Shown here piece by piece: positions 10,401 through 19,258 of a stretch of DNA of 32,695 nt. Origin of the DNA: a virus; IMG/VR virus record IMGVR_UViG_3300025483_000043, positions 1 to 32,695 of that record. One strand, given 5' to 3'. The position numbers and the translations under genes were made by a program. Each line of letters begins with the position of its first letter. Position 1 is the stretch's first letter. The notes under the pieces were generated by a model, which did no database searches, was not told the origin of the DNA, and worked only from the letters and a program-made list of their open reading frames with translations.

Positions 10401-11015
10401 TCCAGATTGCGACACAGAAGCAGCAGATGCTGCAGCAATTCTAACTACTCCACTAACAGCAGTACCACCAGTGTCTGCCTGAACTGTAGTGATAGTATTA
10501 GTGTCAGTAAATGATGATGCTAGTGTAATCTCATCTCCATTTCTGGAGATAGTCATGTTTGTTCCAGCAACAATACTAACATCATCCGAAGTAGAATCAG
10601 ACCCAGTTAATCTAATTGTCTTTGTGTCTGATGTTAGTCCATCAATCACTGATACTTGATAAGTAGTATCAGAGCTAGTAATATCAATAGTCCCACCAAG
10701 AACAACTTCCGATCCATTAATCGTGATCGAAGAATTAATCAAAGAAGCATTCGGAATACTAGAAATAGTATTAGCAGATGCAGAAATTGTACAGTTTTGA
10801 AGAGTTTTATTTGTTAGTGTCTGTACCGTGGTTAGATATACATCTCCAGGAGTGTCCCAGAATACCCCACTGCCGTCACTCGTTAAATACTTTCCAGCAC
10901 CAGTATCCCCACTGACAACAATACCATTACCAGTAAAATCTAAATTGTCACCTGATACAAGTTCTTCAATCTTCTTGGATACAGAGTTAACAATTAACGG
11001 AAAACGATCAGCCAT
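7497..11015 (-). CDS. long tail fibre with YadA-head-like repeats, 1172 aa
   Basis: The N-terminus (MADRFPLIVNSVSKKIEEL) and a following segment with the recurring string TNKTL resemble cyanophage fibre proteins. Residues about 170-350 are repeats of roughly 50 residues with a 'SGQ.ITI...DTDT.T.L' pattern. Around residues 695-810 there are short repeats such as NTAFGYSALG, DNVAIGYNAL, DNVAIGSSSQ and KNVSIGSNSM. These match the left-handed beta-roll repeat of YadA-type trimeric adhesin heads. The C-terminal about 120 residues (WSGGSPPISTSNTDI, ending FGQGNTDFS) form a separate domain that I recall at the ends of cyanophage fibres. Length, repetitiveness and lack of enzyme motifs fit a trimeric host-binding fibre. 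Only a weak ribosome-binding site is visible. Confidence 0.85.
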   Translation of the reverse strand: MADRFPLIVNSVSKKIEELVSGDNLDFTGNGIVVSGDTGAGKYLTSDGSGVFWDTPGDVYLTTVQTLTNKTLQNCTISASANTISSIPNASLINSSITINGSEVVLGGTIDITSSDTTYQVSVIDGLTSDTKTIRLTGSDSTSDDVSIVAGTNMTISRNGDEITLASSFTDTNTITTVQADTGGTAVSGVVRIAAASAASVSQSGQVITITATDTDTITRLRATTGNTYVDGDFTFLGGGATQVIQGTDGANNPTITVDSDNTVTEIAGGLTATPVSGQVRVVGGTNCTVSQSGQTITVDSTDSDTVTKLAANSEVLSAGEFRLTSSGATSLTATSSGGVTTIDISSTDTNTGGSLTSSGGIIKVVNDFQLKNNTNFTGNKVLKWDSGNNQFANSLIEDDGSTVTIGGDLLVTGNQTILNTTTLVVEDNIIELRRGPSLVGADGGIQVNRTTDANENVASYQQLQWYESGGYWRSFDGSIANRFVTENETQVLTNKTLTAPTLSAPVLGAATATSINGLEIVSTASASFEVSATKAVKADRSLLFTSDNNGSQISINFRQGGNVAYRSDTLASFSSTTSTQLRGLISDTTGLDRLVFQTNPTILTGIATTSGTFTLLNAAATTITAFGAATTINMGAVGGTFNINQNLVVTEDLTVGTGISDNITINGTLNSENADILIRGGSNPIRIGRGGGAVVSNTRVGFDALQSNISGARNTAFGYSALGTINTGDDNVAIGYNALPVGGIAADNVAIGSSSQLGNLNGAKNVSIGSNSMEIATTGDANVCIGHYAGYAITGNGNVLIGPADDENSTNATYAPPNIGGDRQLVIGSGTESWINGDSNFKVTIPNDFTVNGDTLIQGSLTVNGTTTTVNSNVMSVDDKNIELAAVVNTTFQAVTVDNTTGISAITPTAGLIPGMEVNSTTGGISVPVGTTIVSITNNTAVLSNSVTGSGTATFTASGPSDLAADGGGIIVKGSVDKTILYDHSRTDKYWVFSENLEIALGKKFVIGNQLALDATTLGSTVVNSSLTSVGTLTGLDVDGATNLGGRVVEKVFNSFNTTLTPSANIITLNVAGSNTILGTPATSAINEWAFTGVNLVNGQSITLTVILDSNTAATYGDACSVDGTSVTNGVRWSGGSPPISTSNTDILTFVIVRDNSGVTRVFGQGNTDFS

Positions 11016-11047
11016 TTAACTTGCCAGTAGATACTAGTGCTCAGGTT

Positions 11048-11054
11048 TATTTAT
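11048..11054 (-). promoter_or_regulatory. late-promoter-like ATAAATA box before the 1172-aa fibre gene
   Basis: Minus-strand GCATAAATAA, just after the stop of the protease-cupredoxin gene and about 33 nt before the fibre start. It is one base from T4 late TATAAATA and one of a repeated set in this module. Confidence 0.5.
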
Positions 11055-11057
11055 GCC

Positions 11058-13121
11058 TCAGGAGACAACGATCTGTCCAACCATTCCACCATGGAACTGA
11101 CAAATGTAATAATATGTTCCTGGTGCTACACCTGCCGTATCCCAAGTTACTGTTCCTACTGTACTTCCTTGTCCAGTAACAGTTCCAGTGGTAACTTGAT
11201 TACCTGTTCCAGTACTAGCAGATGTCTTGATATAGAATGGATGTCCCGATGCATTTACATTGAAACGTAATACATCACCAACGTTACAAGTGATTGTTGG
11301 ATCATTCGCATTGCTGTGAGATGTCGTGGAATCTGATCCAGTAAATACATAGTGACTTGCTCCACTGTTAGTCACAGTAAATGTATATGTATTTACAGAT
11401 GATGTGGGTGCTGGTGCATTAATAACAGAAATTCTAGGGAATGTTTGTCCAGTAGTTCTATTTCCTTTTTGCTGTTGAATAAATCCACTAACAGATCTTG
11501 GATTTTTAATGCGAAGATACTTGTTAGGACTTCCCATACGAGAACTATCGTCATCAAATCCACCACCAGCAGTATCAAATGTCATGTCACCGTAGATACT
11601 AAACTGATTCAAGTATCCCAAAGCATCTTCTTGTGTAAATCTTTCTTTGCCAGTAGCAAGACAAGCAATCACACCACAAACCTGCGGTGATGCCATACTA
11701 GTCCCACTAGCAGTAAAATAATAGTTGCCACCTCCACCATATTTGGTGTCATTAAATCCTCCCGTATTACCATATGCAGAAAGAATTTGATCACCAGGAG
11801 CAAAGACATCAACAGCAGGTCCAAACATAGTATAAGTAGATCTTCTAAAGTCAGCAGAGTCAGACAATGCACCTACGATGATAGCACCGCTATCAGGTGT
11901 ATTAGGACAACCTCCTCTATTATAATAAAAAGTTTCGTTCTCTCCATTCTTAAAAATTACAAGACTATTATCATAATCTTGATCTCCTACTTCTGCTATC
12001 AATAAATTATCATTGCCAGCAGATCCAATAACCACAACGCCATCAGCAATTGCATCCTGCACATCAGATATGATTGCGGCATTCCATGCTGGATATTCTG
12101 AAAGACCAAATCTCACACCAAAATCAGATTCTACTCCAGCTTCAGTCCAACCAGATGGTCCAGGATTATTTGCATCATATGTTACTCCACGAAAATTTAC
12201 AGCAACTAAATCAGGAAAGTCTAATCTGTAAATGATCCCACCTTCCCCATCAGTTCCTTTGCTTGGCATTCGAATAATGCCACTGTAACTATGATTACTA
12301 ATAGTAGGATTTCTTTTTCCTGTTTCAGGATTGATCGCTTTATTTAAATGAAACGCTCGTAAGTAGTCAAAGATAAGAAGAAGAGGAATTACCTGTCCGC
12401 TATCCCAGAAATCTGTTACAGAAAGGTTGTAAATGTTTGCTTCTGTTGCCCATCCATAATGCCGACCAGCAACAGTTCCCGCTACATGGTTACCATGATA
12501 CTGAGGTGTATTAAGATTAGGAGTATAGACAATTGTTCCTATTGGTTCGAATTGATTATCGTCATCAATACTAGTAGCAATAGAATTTAAATCATCCATC
12601 CATTGATACTCAACAAATCTACTTTGACCTGGGTTAGATGGACTTAACCACTCCTGACTATCATAAGATACAGGGTCATCTACAATAACAACATCTACAT
12701 GTCTGCCATTATTAAATACTTCTACGGTATCAGTTACAACTTCATTTGTTGGAGATGATCCGTCACCCCAACTTCCTTTTCTTTTTTGTGCTTGATTTCC
12801 AGCACAATGAAGATGACCCCATTGTCTCAGGTTAGGATTGAGAGTAGAGGATGGCGGAGCATTTTTAAAAAAATCACCAGAGATAACATATGGTTCGTTA
12901 TTAACTACGTGTCTTTTGATATGAATATTATCTACTGTTTCGACTGCCAACACCCTATGATCTTGGCGCAGTCTCTCTGCCTGATCGGCAGTCATCATAT
13001 AATGAGTGTTCCTACTAATAGGACGCTTCTTTACAAGAGGAAAGTTAGTAAGATACATCTCATTGTAAAACTGCTCCAGGTCTTCCTTCCTGTGGAGCGT
13101 TACAACGTATTCCTTATCCAT
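11058..13121 (-). CDS. subtilisin-like serine protease with C-terminal cupredoxin domain, 687 aa
   Basis: Residues about 1-75 resemble an I9-type prodomain (EYVVTLHRKEDLEQFYNEMY). The S8 protease domain spans about 140-545. The catalytic residues are visible: Asp148 or Asp149 (VDVVIVDD), His209 (YHGNHVAGTVAG), the oxyanion Asn370 (IGSAGN) and Ser475 (SGTSMASP). Residues about 575-687 look like a plastocyanin/azurin-type cupredoxin, with candidate type-1 copper ligands His627 (SGHPFYIKT), Cys674, His677 and Met680 (YYICQFHGGM). There is no signal peptide, so it is probably a virion-bound enzyme. It starts 1 nt after the 360-aa fibre-like gene, with GAGG well placed inside that gene's stop region. 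It may process virion proteins or degrade host surface proteins. The copper domain may instead be a metal-free structural fold. Confidence 0.88.
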   Translation of the reverse strand: MDKEYVVTLHRKEDLEQFYNEMYLTNFPLVKKRPISRNTHYMMTADQAERLRQDHRVLAVETVDNIHIKRHVVNNEPYVISGDFFKNAPPSSTLNPNLRQWGHLHCAGNQAQKRKGSWGDGSSPTNEVVTDTVEVFNNGRHVDVVIVDDPVSYDSQEWLSPSNPGQSRFVEYQWMDDLNSIATSIDDDNQFEPIGTIVYTPNLNTPQYHGNHVAGTVAGRHYGWATEANIYNLSVTDFWDSGQVIPLLLIFDYLRAFHLNKAINPETGKRNPTISNHSYSGIIRMPSKGTDGEGGIIYRLDFPDLVAVNFRGVTYDANNPGPSGWTEAGVESDFGVRFGLSEYPAWNAAIISDVQDAIADGVVVIGSAGNDNLLIAEVGDQDYDNSLVIFKNGENETFYYNRGGCPNTPDSGAIIVGALSDSADFRRSTYTMFGPAVDVFAPGDQILSAYGNTGGFNDTKYGGGGNYYFTASGTSMASPQVCGVIACLATGKERFTQEDALGYLNQFSIYGDMTFDTAGGGFDDDSSRMGSPNKYLRIKNPRSVSGFIQQQKGNRTTGQTFPRISVINAPAPTSSVNTYTFTVTNSGASHYVFTGSDSTTSHSNANDPTITCNVGDVLRFNVNASGHPFYIKTSASTGTGNQVTTGTVTGQGSTVGTVTWDTAGVAPGTYYYICQFHGGMVGQIVVS

Positions 13122-13122
13122 A

Positions 13123-14205
13123 TCAAGCCTCTAGTTGAACGTAAGTAAGAGTTACTGTAACATTAGCAGTAGCACCACTCTTATTTACAACCTTAGCATA
13201 AGTTGTTCCCGTTGCATTAGCATTGTATGCAATTGTTCCAGGAGAAATTAGTTGAGTGGTAGCACCCGTAGTAATAACTTCTGCAATCACACCAGAACCA
13301 GGAGTGGGATCTGTGGTTTCTGATCTACCACCATCATTTGTTCTGCTAGTGGTATCTGTGTAAAGAGTAACCCAAGCAGCATGTGATGTCTCGATTTTCA
13401 GCAGAGCGTATGCAGGAGGTGTTGTTATAGAAACAGCAGCATCCGAACCATCAGGAAGAGATGCTGCTGTGATTTGAGATGTTGTTCTAGACTGCAATGG
13501 TGTTCCAGGTGTGCTCCAGTTAGCACCAGTTGCATTTCCTGATCCATCATTACCTGTTGCAGTAATAACCTGACCTGCTACACCAGTATTAGAATCAAAA
13601 GAAATAGTAACAGGAAACCCGCCATTAGTTAGTTCTAAACTTCCTCCTGCTCCCAGTCCTTCAAGTTGTACAATACTTGGAGTACCAGTACCAGGATCTC
13701 CAACACCAAAGTAAGCAGTGCTAAGAGTGCTAACTAAAGATGCCGAATTAGTATTATTAACCCATCCAGGTATGCCAGAGTTATATACCAACACATCCCC
13801 ATCTTGGACATTGCTAACAGTGACATCAGATAAAGAATCGACTGTAACTGAGAAATCTGTATTTTCCCATGCAAGATTAGAAGAATTATATCTAAGAACT
13901 TGATCTGCTTGTGGATTTACAATTGATACATCACTATGATTACTTACTGAACCATAAAGAGTTAAATATGAGGACAGATCAGGTGGAGTATAACTAAAAT
14001 CTCCAGTGTTACTATCATATGCCAATGATCCACCACCAGAAGCAGTAGCATTGGTAACACTAAAAACTGTTAGATTGGTAGCAGTAGCACCAGACCCAGC
14101 AGCAGTCCAACTCTCTCCGTTCCACGAGTAAGTAATACCTGCTACAACATAGGTAAATGTTCCATCAGTTGCCTGCCCTGCTGTTGAGGGAAAATTGATT
14201 GCCAT
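13123..14205 (-). CDS. fibre-like virion protein, 360 aa
   Basis: The N-terminal about 40 residues (MAINFPSTAGQATDGTFTY...YSWNGESW) match the start of the adjacent 778-aa protein in pattern ('M A . . F P ... G.T(W/Y) .(W/Y)(N/D)G..W'). The middle repeats 'SDVTVSNVQDGDVLVYNSG..GW' twice (about 90-115 and 123-150), a motif also present in the 993- and 778-aa proteins. The C-terminal about 105 residues, with the landmark DPTPGSGVIAEV, are clearly homologous to the C-terminus of the 993-aa fibre (DPTPGSGVISEV). It therefore looks like a short mosaic of modules from its neighbours. An AAGGAG sequence lies about 12 nt before the ATG. A role as a fibre tip or short fibre is inferred. Confidence 0.82.
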   Translation of the reverse strand: MAINFPSTAGQATDGTFTYVVAGITYSWNGESWTAAGSGATATNLTVFSVTNATASGGGSLAYDSNTGDFSYTPPDLSSYLTLYGSVSNHSDVSIVNPQADQVLRYNSSNLAWENTDFSVTVDSLSDVTVSNVQDGDVLVYNSGIPGWVNNTNSASLVSTLSTAYFGVGDPGTGTPSIVQLEGLGAGGSLELTNGGFPVTISFDSNTGVAGQVITATGNDGSGNATGANWSTPGTPLQSRTTSQITAASLPDGSDAAVSITTPPAYALLKIETSHAAWVTLYTDTTSRTNDGGRSETTDPTPGSGVIAEVITTGATTQLISPGTIAYNANATGTTYAKVVNKSGATANVTVTLTYVQLEA

Positions 14206-14229
14206 TTCTTAAGATGCTCCTTCCGTTAT

Positions 14230-14236
14230 TATTTAT
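14230..14236 (-). promoter_or_regulatory. late-promoter-like ATAAATA box before the 360-aa gene
   Basis: Minus-strand AAATAAATAA, immediately downstream of the stop of the 778-aa gene and 25-31 nt before the next start. It is in the same arrangement as the other boxes in this module. Confidence 0.45.
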
Positions 14237-14237
14237 T

Positions 14238-16574
14238 TCAGTGTGCAATTATCTGAACCGCTAGGGACCCAGTATCAATAAATGAACCCGCTACATTCTT
14301 CACTGAGAAATCTATATGTCCAGTAGATCTAATAGATGCTACAACCATTGCTTCAGCACCATCCATATGGTGAGCAAAGACATAATAGTCAGTAGTATTA
14401 GTGAATGCGTTTGCAAATGTCAGGCGATAATTTCCACTAGATTGTTGTGCGACTGTTACACCCAACGTTCCAGTCCATGCAGGACTTGCACCTAATGTAA
14501 ATGAACCAGCAGAACTGGTTGCTGGTGGTGTATATGTTGTTGTGCTACCACTGACAGGATGTGCTGATGTTGGTGGAGTAAAGACTTGAGTTTGATGCTG
14601 ACCTTCGCTAGCATATCTAACATCTTTAGTGATACGAAGATCATCAATGTATCCATCAAAAGTGTATGTGGAGGTAGCCTGACCACCACCAATGCAGATA
14701 TCATAACTATTGTTATCAATAGCATTTGCATAATCATTACCAGCAGAGGTGCTTGATGATTCAGTACCATTTGTATATAAGTGTAGAGCTCCGTTACTAT
14801 CTCTAGTGAAAGCAACATGCACCCAATTATTGAGATACTTAGGATCCCACTCGACTCCTGCCATATTCTCTAGTGATAATGAATATGTCACGCTATTATC
14901 TACATTGAAGTATTTAAAATACCAGGATCTATTGTAATATGCATCAATGTGGGTATAAATCGACCAACCGCCTGCAGTTTGCCCTGCGTTGCTTTTTGAA
15001 ATGATTTCTTGTTGACCACCATTAGTAGTTTGACTAATATTCGCACTATTGAAATAAATCCAAAATTCAATGGTCCATGTTCCAGTGAAATCATATTCGG
15101 ATCTGTGTGTATACTTAACTCCGTTTCCAGTACATCTTAAAGAATTCGTGCCGAAGACTGATGGAGATGCAACTAAAGTAGCGGGATTAAGTCCAGAGTA
15201 ATGTTGTAAGTCACCAGTTGAACCAAATCTTAAATCATTTGCGTCATTATCAAAATTAGTTCTGATAAGCACTTGGTCCCAATCAGTTTCTGCTGGGATA
15301 GTAGTTACTGCAGCGTTGGCAAAAATAAACTCTTGCCACACAGTTCCATCATAAAAATATGGTTTGCCATTGACCTGTCTTAGTTCACCCAGTGTTCCTG
15401 CTGGTGGGGAAGATGGATTAGTACGGAACTTAAATCCATTGGCGGCAACTACACCATCAATATTTTCGTATAGTTGTCCTAGAGGTGGTGAAGCATCAAC
15501 CCACTGTGTGCTATCAGTATCATTATAGTAAATCTTCAGGCGTCCCTTATCACTCTCCCACCATAGATCACCAGCATTAGCAGAACCAGGAGCAGTATCA
15601 GAGATAGTTACATTAGCACCACCACCACCACCACCTACAGCAGCAGTAACAGCAGGTGCCCAATTAGAACCATTCCAAGTTAGCACATCATTCAGGTTAG
15701 GAGTACTGGTAGCAACATCTGCAAGTTCAGATAGAGAAGAACCAGTATCTAATAGTTGCGTCCAAGCACCAGCATGTGCGAAGTATCCATGACCTTCAGC
15801 ATGAACATGAGCGAACATACCATGATAGGTAGTTGGACTAACTGCATTGAGTGCTGTTATATCAGCAAAGTTATTGGAGTAGAATAACTTACCTGTAGTT
15901 GTAAAATCTCCAGAAATTAAATCAAGACCAGAAGATGTAAATACTGCCCTATCAGTTAATCCATTTTCATTCGTAATTCTGACTGCTGTACCAGCACCAA
16001 GTTTTAGATCTTCAGCACCACCAGGAACTCTTACATCAAAACTATTAGTTGCAGAAACATATAAGATACGACCATTAGAACTAGCACCAAAGTTTAATAC
16101 CTTATTATTAGCAAAGGCACTATTATTATTAAATTGTGTAGTTCCCCCGAAAGTTAGGTTAGAAGAAGTAGTAGCACCTCTACCTGTTACAGTAGCAAGT
16201 GTATCAGTTTCTGCATATGAATTAAGATAGTTTGGAGTCCAGTTCTCCCATCTACCATTAGCAACACTATATCTAAGTAGTTGTGCGTCCTGAAGAGTTG
16301 CTATTGTGACATCAGTGTGACCACTAATATTTCCAAGAGAACTTAAGTAACCAGCACTAGCATGGTCTCCCCAACCATATGCATCGTTCCAGTTAGTAAT
16401 ATTCTGATTAACAATACTAGACGCAGGGGATGCCGTGAAAACAGGATCAGTTTCCGACGAAGTAAATTGGAACCTACCCAGAACCTTCCAGGTTGTTCCA
16501 TCATAAGTCCAAGTTACGCCGCCAAACGTATATGTATCATTAATATTTGGCGACGCAGGGAAATCTAATGCCAT
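14238..16574 (-). CDS. modular tail fibre with LamG domain, 778 aa
   Basis: Residues 1-35 form the N-terminal module shared with the 360-aa protein. Residues 41-80 are one copy of the ETDPVF...AYGWGDHA..GYL repeat that occurs three times in the 993-aa fibre. A 'GDLWWESDKGRLKIYY...QWVDASP' box at about 330-365 also has a counterpart in that protein. Residues about 445-690 form a LamG/concanavalin-like jelly roll (WTIEFWIYFNS, NNWVHVAFTRDSNG, FDGYIDDLRITKDVRY), likely a glycan- or protein-binding head. A short C-terminal beta domain follows. It has no signal peptide or catalytic motif. The start has no strong ribosome-binding site, and a CTAAATA variant of the late box lies about 30 nt upstream (16601-16607). 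A role in host-surface binding is inferred from the domains. Confidence 0.85.
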   Translation of the reverse strand: MALDFPASPNINDTYTFGGVTWTYDGTTWKVLGRFQFTSSETDPVFTASPASSIVNQNITNWNDAYGWGDHASAGYLSSLGNISGHTDVTIATLQDAQLLRYSVANGRWENWTPNYLNSYAETDTLATVTGRGATTSSNLTFGGTTQFNNNSAFANNKVLNFGASSNGRILYVSATNSFDVRVPGGAEDLKLGAGTAVRITNENGLTDRAVFTSSGLDLISGDFTTTGKLFYSNNFADITALNAVSPTTYHGMFAHVHAEGHGYFAHAGAWTQLLDTGSSLSELADVATSTPNLNDVLTWNGSNWAPAVTAAVGGGGGGANVTISDTAPGSANAGDLWWESDKGRLKIYYNDTDSTQWVDASPPLGQLYENIDGVVAANGFKFRTNPSSPPAGTLGELRQVNGKPYFYDGTVWQEFIFANAAVTTIPAETDWDQVLIRTNFDNDANDLRFGSTGDLQHYSGLNPATLVASPSVFGTNSLRCTGNGVKYTHRSEYDFTGTWTIEFWIYFNSANISQTTNGGQQEIISKSNAGQTAGGWSIYTHIDAYYNRSWYFKYFNVDNSVTYSLSLENMAGVEWDPKYLNNWVHVAFTRDSNGALHLYTNGTESSSTSAGNDYANAIDNNSYDICIGGGQATSTYTFDGYIDDLRITKDVRYASEGQHQTQVFTPPTSAHPVSGSTTTYTPPATSSAGSFTLGASPAWTGTLGVTVAQQSSGNYRLTFANAFTNTTDYYVFAHHMDGAEAMVVASIRSTGHIDFSVKNVAGSFIDTGSLAVQIIAH

Positions 16575-16607
16575 TTTTAGACGCTACTACTCTTCTGATA
16601 TATTTAG

Positions 16608-16874
16608 TTATCTATTATAGTAACCTCTTGGGAAGAGTAATCCAAAACTAGGTCTTCTTCCTGTGAGGAATCCACGACGCGCACTCACATCACTACTAGC
16701 AGATTCAAAGTCATCAATATTATAATTATATGGCGTAGATACACTACTAGCAATTCTATCTACACCAGAATACTCTGGTGTAATAACAGCAGTAGCAGTG
16801 TTAGCAAGAAATCTAATCTGATCATATCCAGATGCCGCTGTGTCTGGAGTTTCGGATAGTGTTATGTTTGCCAT
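16608..16874 (-). CDS. small virion-associated protein, 88 aa, second copy of a duplicated gene
   Basis: Its start overlaps the stop of the 783-aa gene by one base (TGATG). It is clearly paralogous to the 95-aa gene at 19259-19546: both begin with a short beta-rich segment (ITLSETPDTAASG / IILSEAPDAPADS) and contain a central YNYNIDDFE / QNFDINDLD segment. Both end in a nearly identical basic-aromatic tail, GRRPSFGLLFPRGYYNR here and GRRPYFGLLFPRGYYNR there. The conserved tail and strict pairing with the preceding large gene suggest that it binds or assembles its partner, for example as a chaperone or a small fibre subunit. That is inference. Confidence 0.8.
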   Translation of the reverse strand: MANITLSETPDTAASGYDQIRFLANTATAVITPEYSGVDRIASSVSTPYNYNIDDFESASSDVSARRGFLTGRRPSFGLLFPRGYYNR

Positions 16875-19225
16875 CAGTTTATACGAGCGAGGAACAGCAT
16901 ACCAATAGCACTACTATTAATTACACCATCAAGACCAGCTTGATTGGTATCATATCCAGCTAAGATAACTTCATATATTTCAGAAGGACTAATTGTTACA
17001 GTATCTCCTGGTCTGAATGTAGTTTGTCCTGGTGTGGTAGAGAACTGAAGCATAACAAAATCATCAGGTAGATAATAAGGACATGGAGCTATGTTATGTG
17101 CTATAGGAATACCTTTGATTGGTCTATAGTAATCAGCATTAGTGCTCATACTATAGTCACCATATCTATCATAGGTACTGTTCCTATAGTAAGTCATGAC
17201 TTGATTATCAGTAGTCTCATTATTATCTGTTTTAATATTACAAGCATACTTTGTTCCGAATTGATAACTGTTTGTATCTCTAGCAAATCCATAACTAGAT
17301 TCTCTAGCTTTCGATGATGAGGATACAGGTTCCGCACCTGACATGTCAGTCAATGTACCATAATATCCTGGGATATAATAATACGTATTAACAACTCTAG
17401 ATTGACCTACAGGAACCTCATATGTTGATATTGTTCCAAGGAATACATCATCTAAATCCCATAGGTTAGTTCCAAATCCAGCACCTTTATGAATGGTAAA
17501 TGCTCCATATGGAATAATAACTTCATTAACCGTTTGACAGAATTGAATGATAGCAAAGTTAGTATCCTGTGGTGCCTGTGCTCTATACACTCTGATGCTC
17601 ATTGGATAAGCATTTGGTGTTAATGTAGTAGCAATAGGAATTCTCGTCCATGCTGCGTTAGCAGATCTATTGATGTACTCTCTAGATAGGCTTTTATCCA
17701 AACCAACGACACCACCAAATTGTCCATAATTAGTCTGACCATTGGTGCTGACAGTTTTAGTTCCGTAACGATTCATCCATTCCCAATGATTGCCGCTATT
17801 AATATACAAATGAGTGTCACCATGGTTTGATGTTCCAAATGTATAATATGAAGTGCCATATCTTTTACTGGCATCATTGACTACTTTCAGAACGGCAAAT
17901 TCACCAGTGTCACTCTTCTGATAAAAATTAGATCCAGATCCAAGATTAGTAACATGCACCTCACATATTCCATCATTCGCATTGGATGATGTTTCTGGAG
18001 TAGCGACTCCAAATCTAAGATCATCTTCTGGAGTAGAACCACCAATCTGATCACCAGGAATTGTAAATACTTCTCCGTTTGACCATCCACTACCTATACT
18101 ATTAATTAAAATTTGTTGAATGTGTCCATATAGATGGTCTCGGTAAATTCTTAGTTTTAATTCAGATCTACCGCCACTAGCAGGGACAGTATATTTCCAA
18201 TAATCATCTATGCCAGAATTATTTTGTAATGCTGGACTAATTACAATTTCACCTTTCATAGCAGACTCTGTGCTGCTACAATAAATGTATTTTGTTAGTC
18301 CATAATTGCTAAAAATTTTTTCGGTATTAGATCTAAAATCTATAGGAATTTGTTCATCGGGAAGATTCTTTTCGTTTTCTGATTGGTACCAATAAGCTCC
18401 GTTGAAAGTACATGTTCCAGAAGAGATATTATCATTAGTTGGTATAGCAGCCAGTCCTGGGGAACCAACAATATCTCTCCAACTAGGAGTGGTTAAAAGT
18501 TTATTTGCATCATAGTCATCAGTTCCGCCACAAAGGTTAAAGGTACCACCACTAGTATCATCCACAGCGAAGTAAATAACATCACCTGATTCAATATTAA
18601 TTGTGCGGTTATCAAAAGAAGCATCATTAATATCTCTAAAATTATAACCAGTGTTAGATTTAAGAGCAGAGGTGCTTGCCCAACCGCCATAACTCAGTGT
18701 AATCGCAGTATCATTAGCAGCATCTGTAGCGTTTGCGGCTAGTTTAAAGTAATCATCATCAACAACAATTATATAATAAATTGTATCTAATGTGAGACCA
18801 GCAACATTTTGAGTCTCTATTGTTCCACCAGGAGCCCAATGAACTGCTTGACCCGTAGTAAATCCATGTCCATCAATTCTAATCTCATTTGGGTGAGTTG
18901 GATCAGTATCAGCATAAAAATAATATGCACTTGTGACACGATGCTCTTTCAGCATTCTATAAGCAGTAGTCCCCTGACTGATTACAGTATAGTAATGACT
19001 AGTATAAGCAGTAATTGGAAGATCTCTAGAGGCAGTATCAAATCCACCAGTATTATAAGTAAGACTGCCAGTTGGCGATCCCACCCATTGAGGAACTCCA
19101 CTTATACCAGTACCACCGTGCATTCCCAAGTTAGCAAAGACAGTTTCCAATGCATCAATTACATTTTCTTTTGTCCAACCAGAGTTGCCGTTATTGACAT
19201 CCACTACCGATCTTAAGATTGCCAT
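16874..19225 (-). CDS. large virion protein, 783 aa, second copy of a duplicated gene
   Basis: It is a paralogue of the 781-aa protein encoded just upstream. The N-terminal 45 residues (SVVDVNNGNSGWTKENVIDA), a central block (NVAGLTLDTIYYIIVVDD, FKLAANATDAAND), the GDQIGGSTPEDD segment, RVYRAQAPQDTNFAIIQFCQ and the last 60 residues (YYLPDDFVMLQFSTTPGQT) align throughout. Residues about 48-85 and the segment near 620-660 differ most. It is Tyr/Asn/Gly-rich with no signal peptide or catalytic motif, which fits a large beta-structured virion protein. A CTAAATA element at 19252-19258 lies about 30 nt before the start. I recall similar proteins in marine T4-like phages without a defined role. Confidence 0.84.
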   Translation of the reverse strand: MAILRSVVDVNNGNSGWTKENVIDALETVFANLGMHGGTGISGVPQWVGSPTGSLTYNTGGFDTASRDLPITAYTSHYYTVISQGTTAYRMLKEHRVTSAYYFYADTDPTHPNEIRIDGHGFTTGQAVHWAPGGTIETQNVAGLTLDTIYYIIVVDDDYFKLAANATDAANDTAITLSYGGWASTSALKSNTGYNFRDINDASFDNRTINIESGDVIYFAVDDTSGGTFNLCGGTDDYDANKLLTTPSWRDIVGSPGLAAIPTNDNISSGTCTFNGAYWYQSENEKNLPDEQIPIDFRSNTEKIFSNYGLTKYIYCSSTESAMKGEIVISPALQNNSGIDDYWKYTVPASGGRSELKLRIYRDHLYGHIQQILINSIGSGWSNGEVFTIPGDQIGGSTPEDDLRFGVATPETSSNANDGICEVHVTNLGSGSNFYQKSDTGEFAVLKVVNDASKRYGTSYYTFGTSNHGDTHLYINSGNHWEWMNRYGTKTVSTNGQTNYGQFGGVVGLDKSLSREYINRSANAAWTRIPIATTLTPNAYPMSIRVYRAQAPQDTNFAIIQFCQTVNEVIIPYGAFTIHKGAGFGTNLWDLDDVFLGTISTYEVPVGQSRVVNTYYYIPGYYGTLTDMSGAEPVSSSSKARESSYGFARDTNSYQFGTKYACNIKTDNNETTDNQVMTYYRNSTYDRYGDYSMSTNADYYRPIKGIPIAHNIAPCPYYLPDDFVMLQFSTTPGQTTFRPGDTVTISPSEIYEVILAGYDTNQAGLDGVINSSAIGMLFLARIN

Positions 19226-19258
19226 TTCTAGACTACACTACCTTTCAAATATATTTAG

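Noticed and set aside
11058-13121. Host-derived photosynthetic plastocyanin
   Set aside because: The copper-like domain is fused to a protease and its C-x2-H-x2-M spacing and surroundings differ from photosynthetic plastocyanin. It is better called cupredoxin-like.
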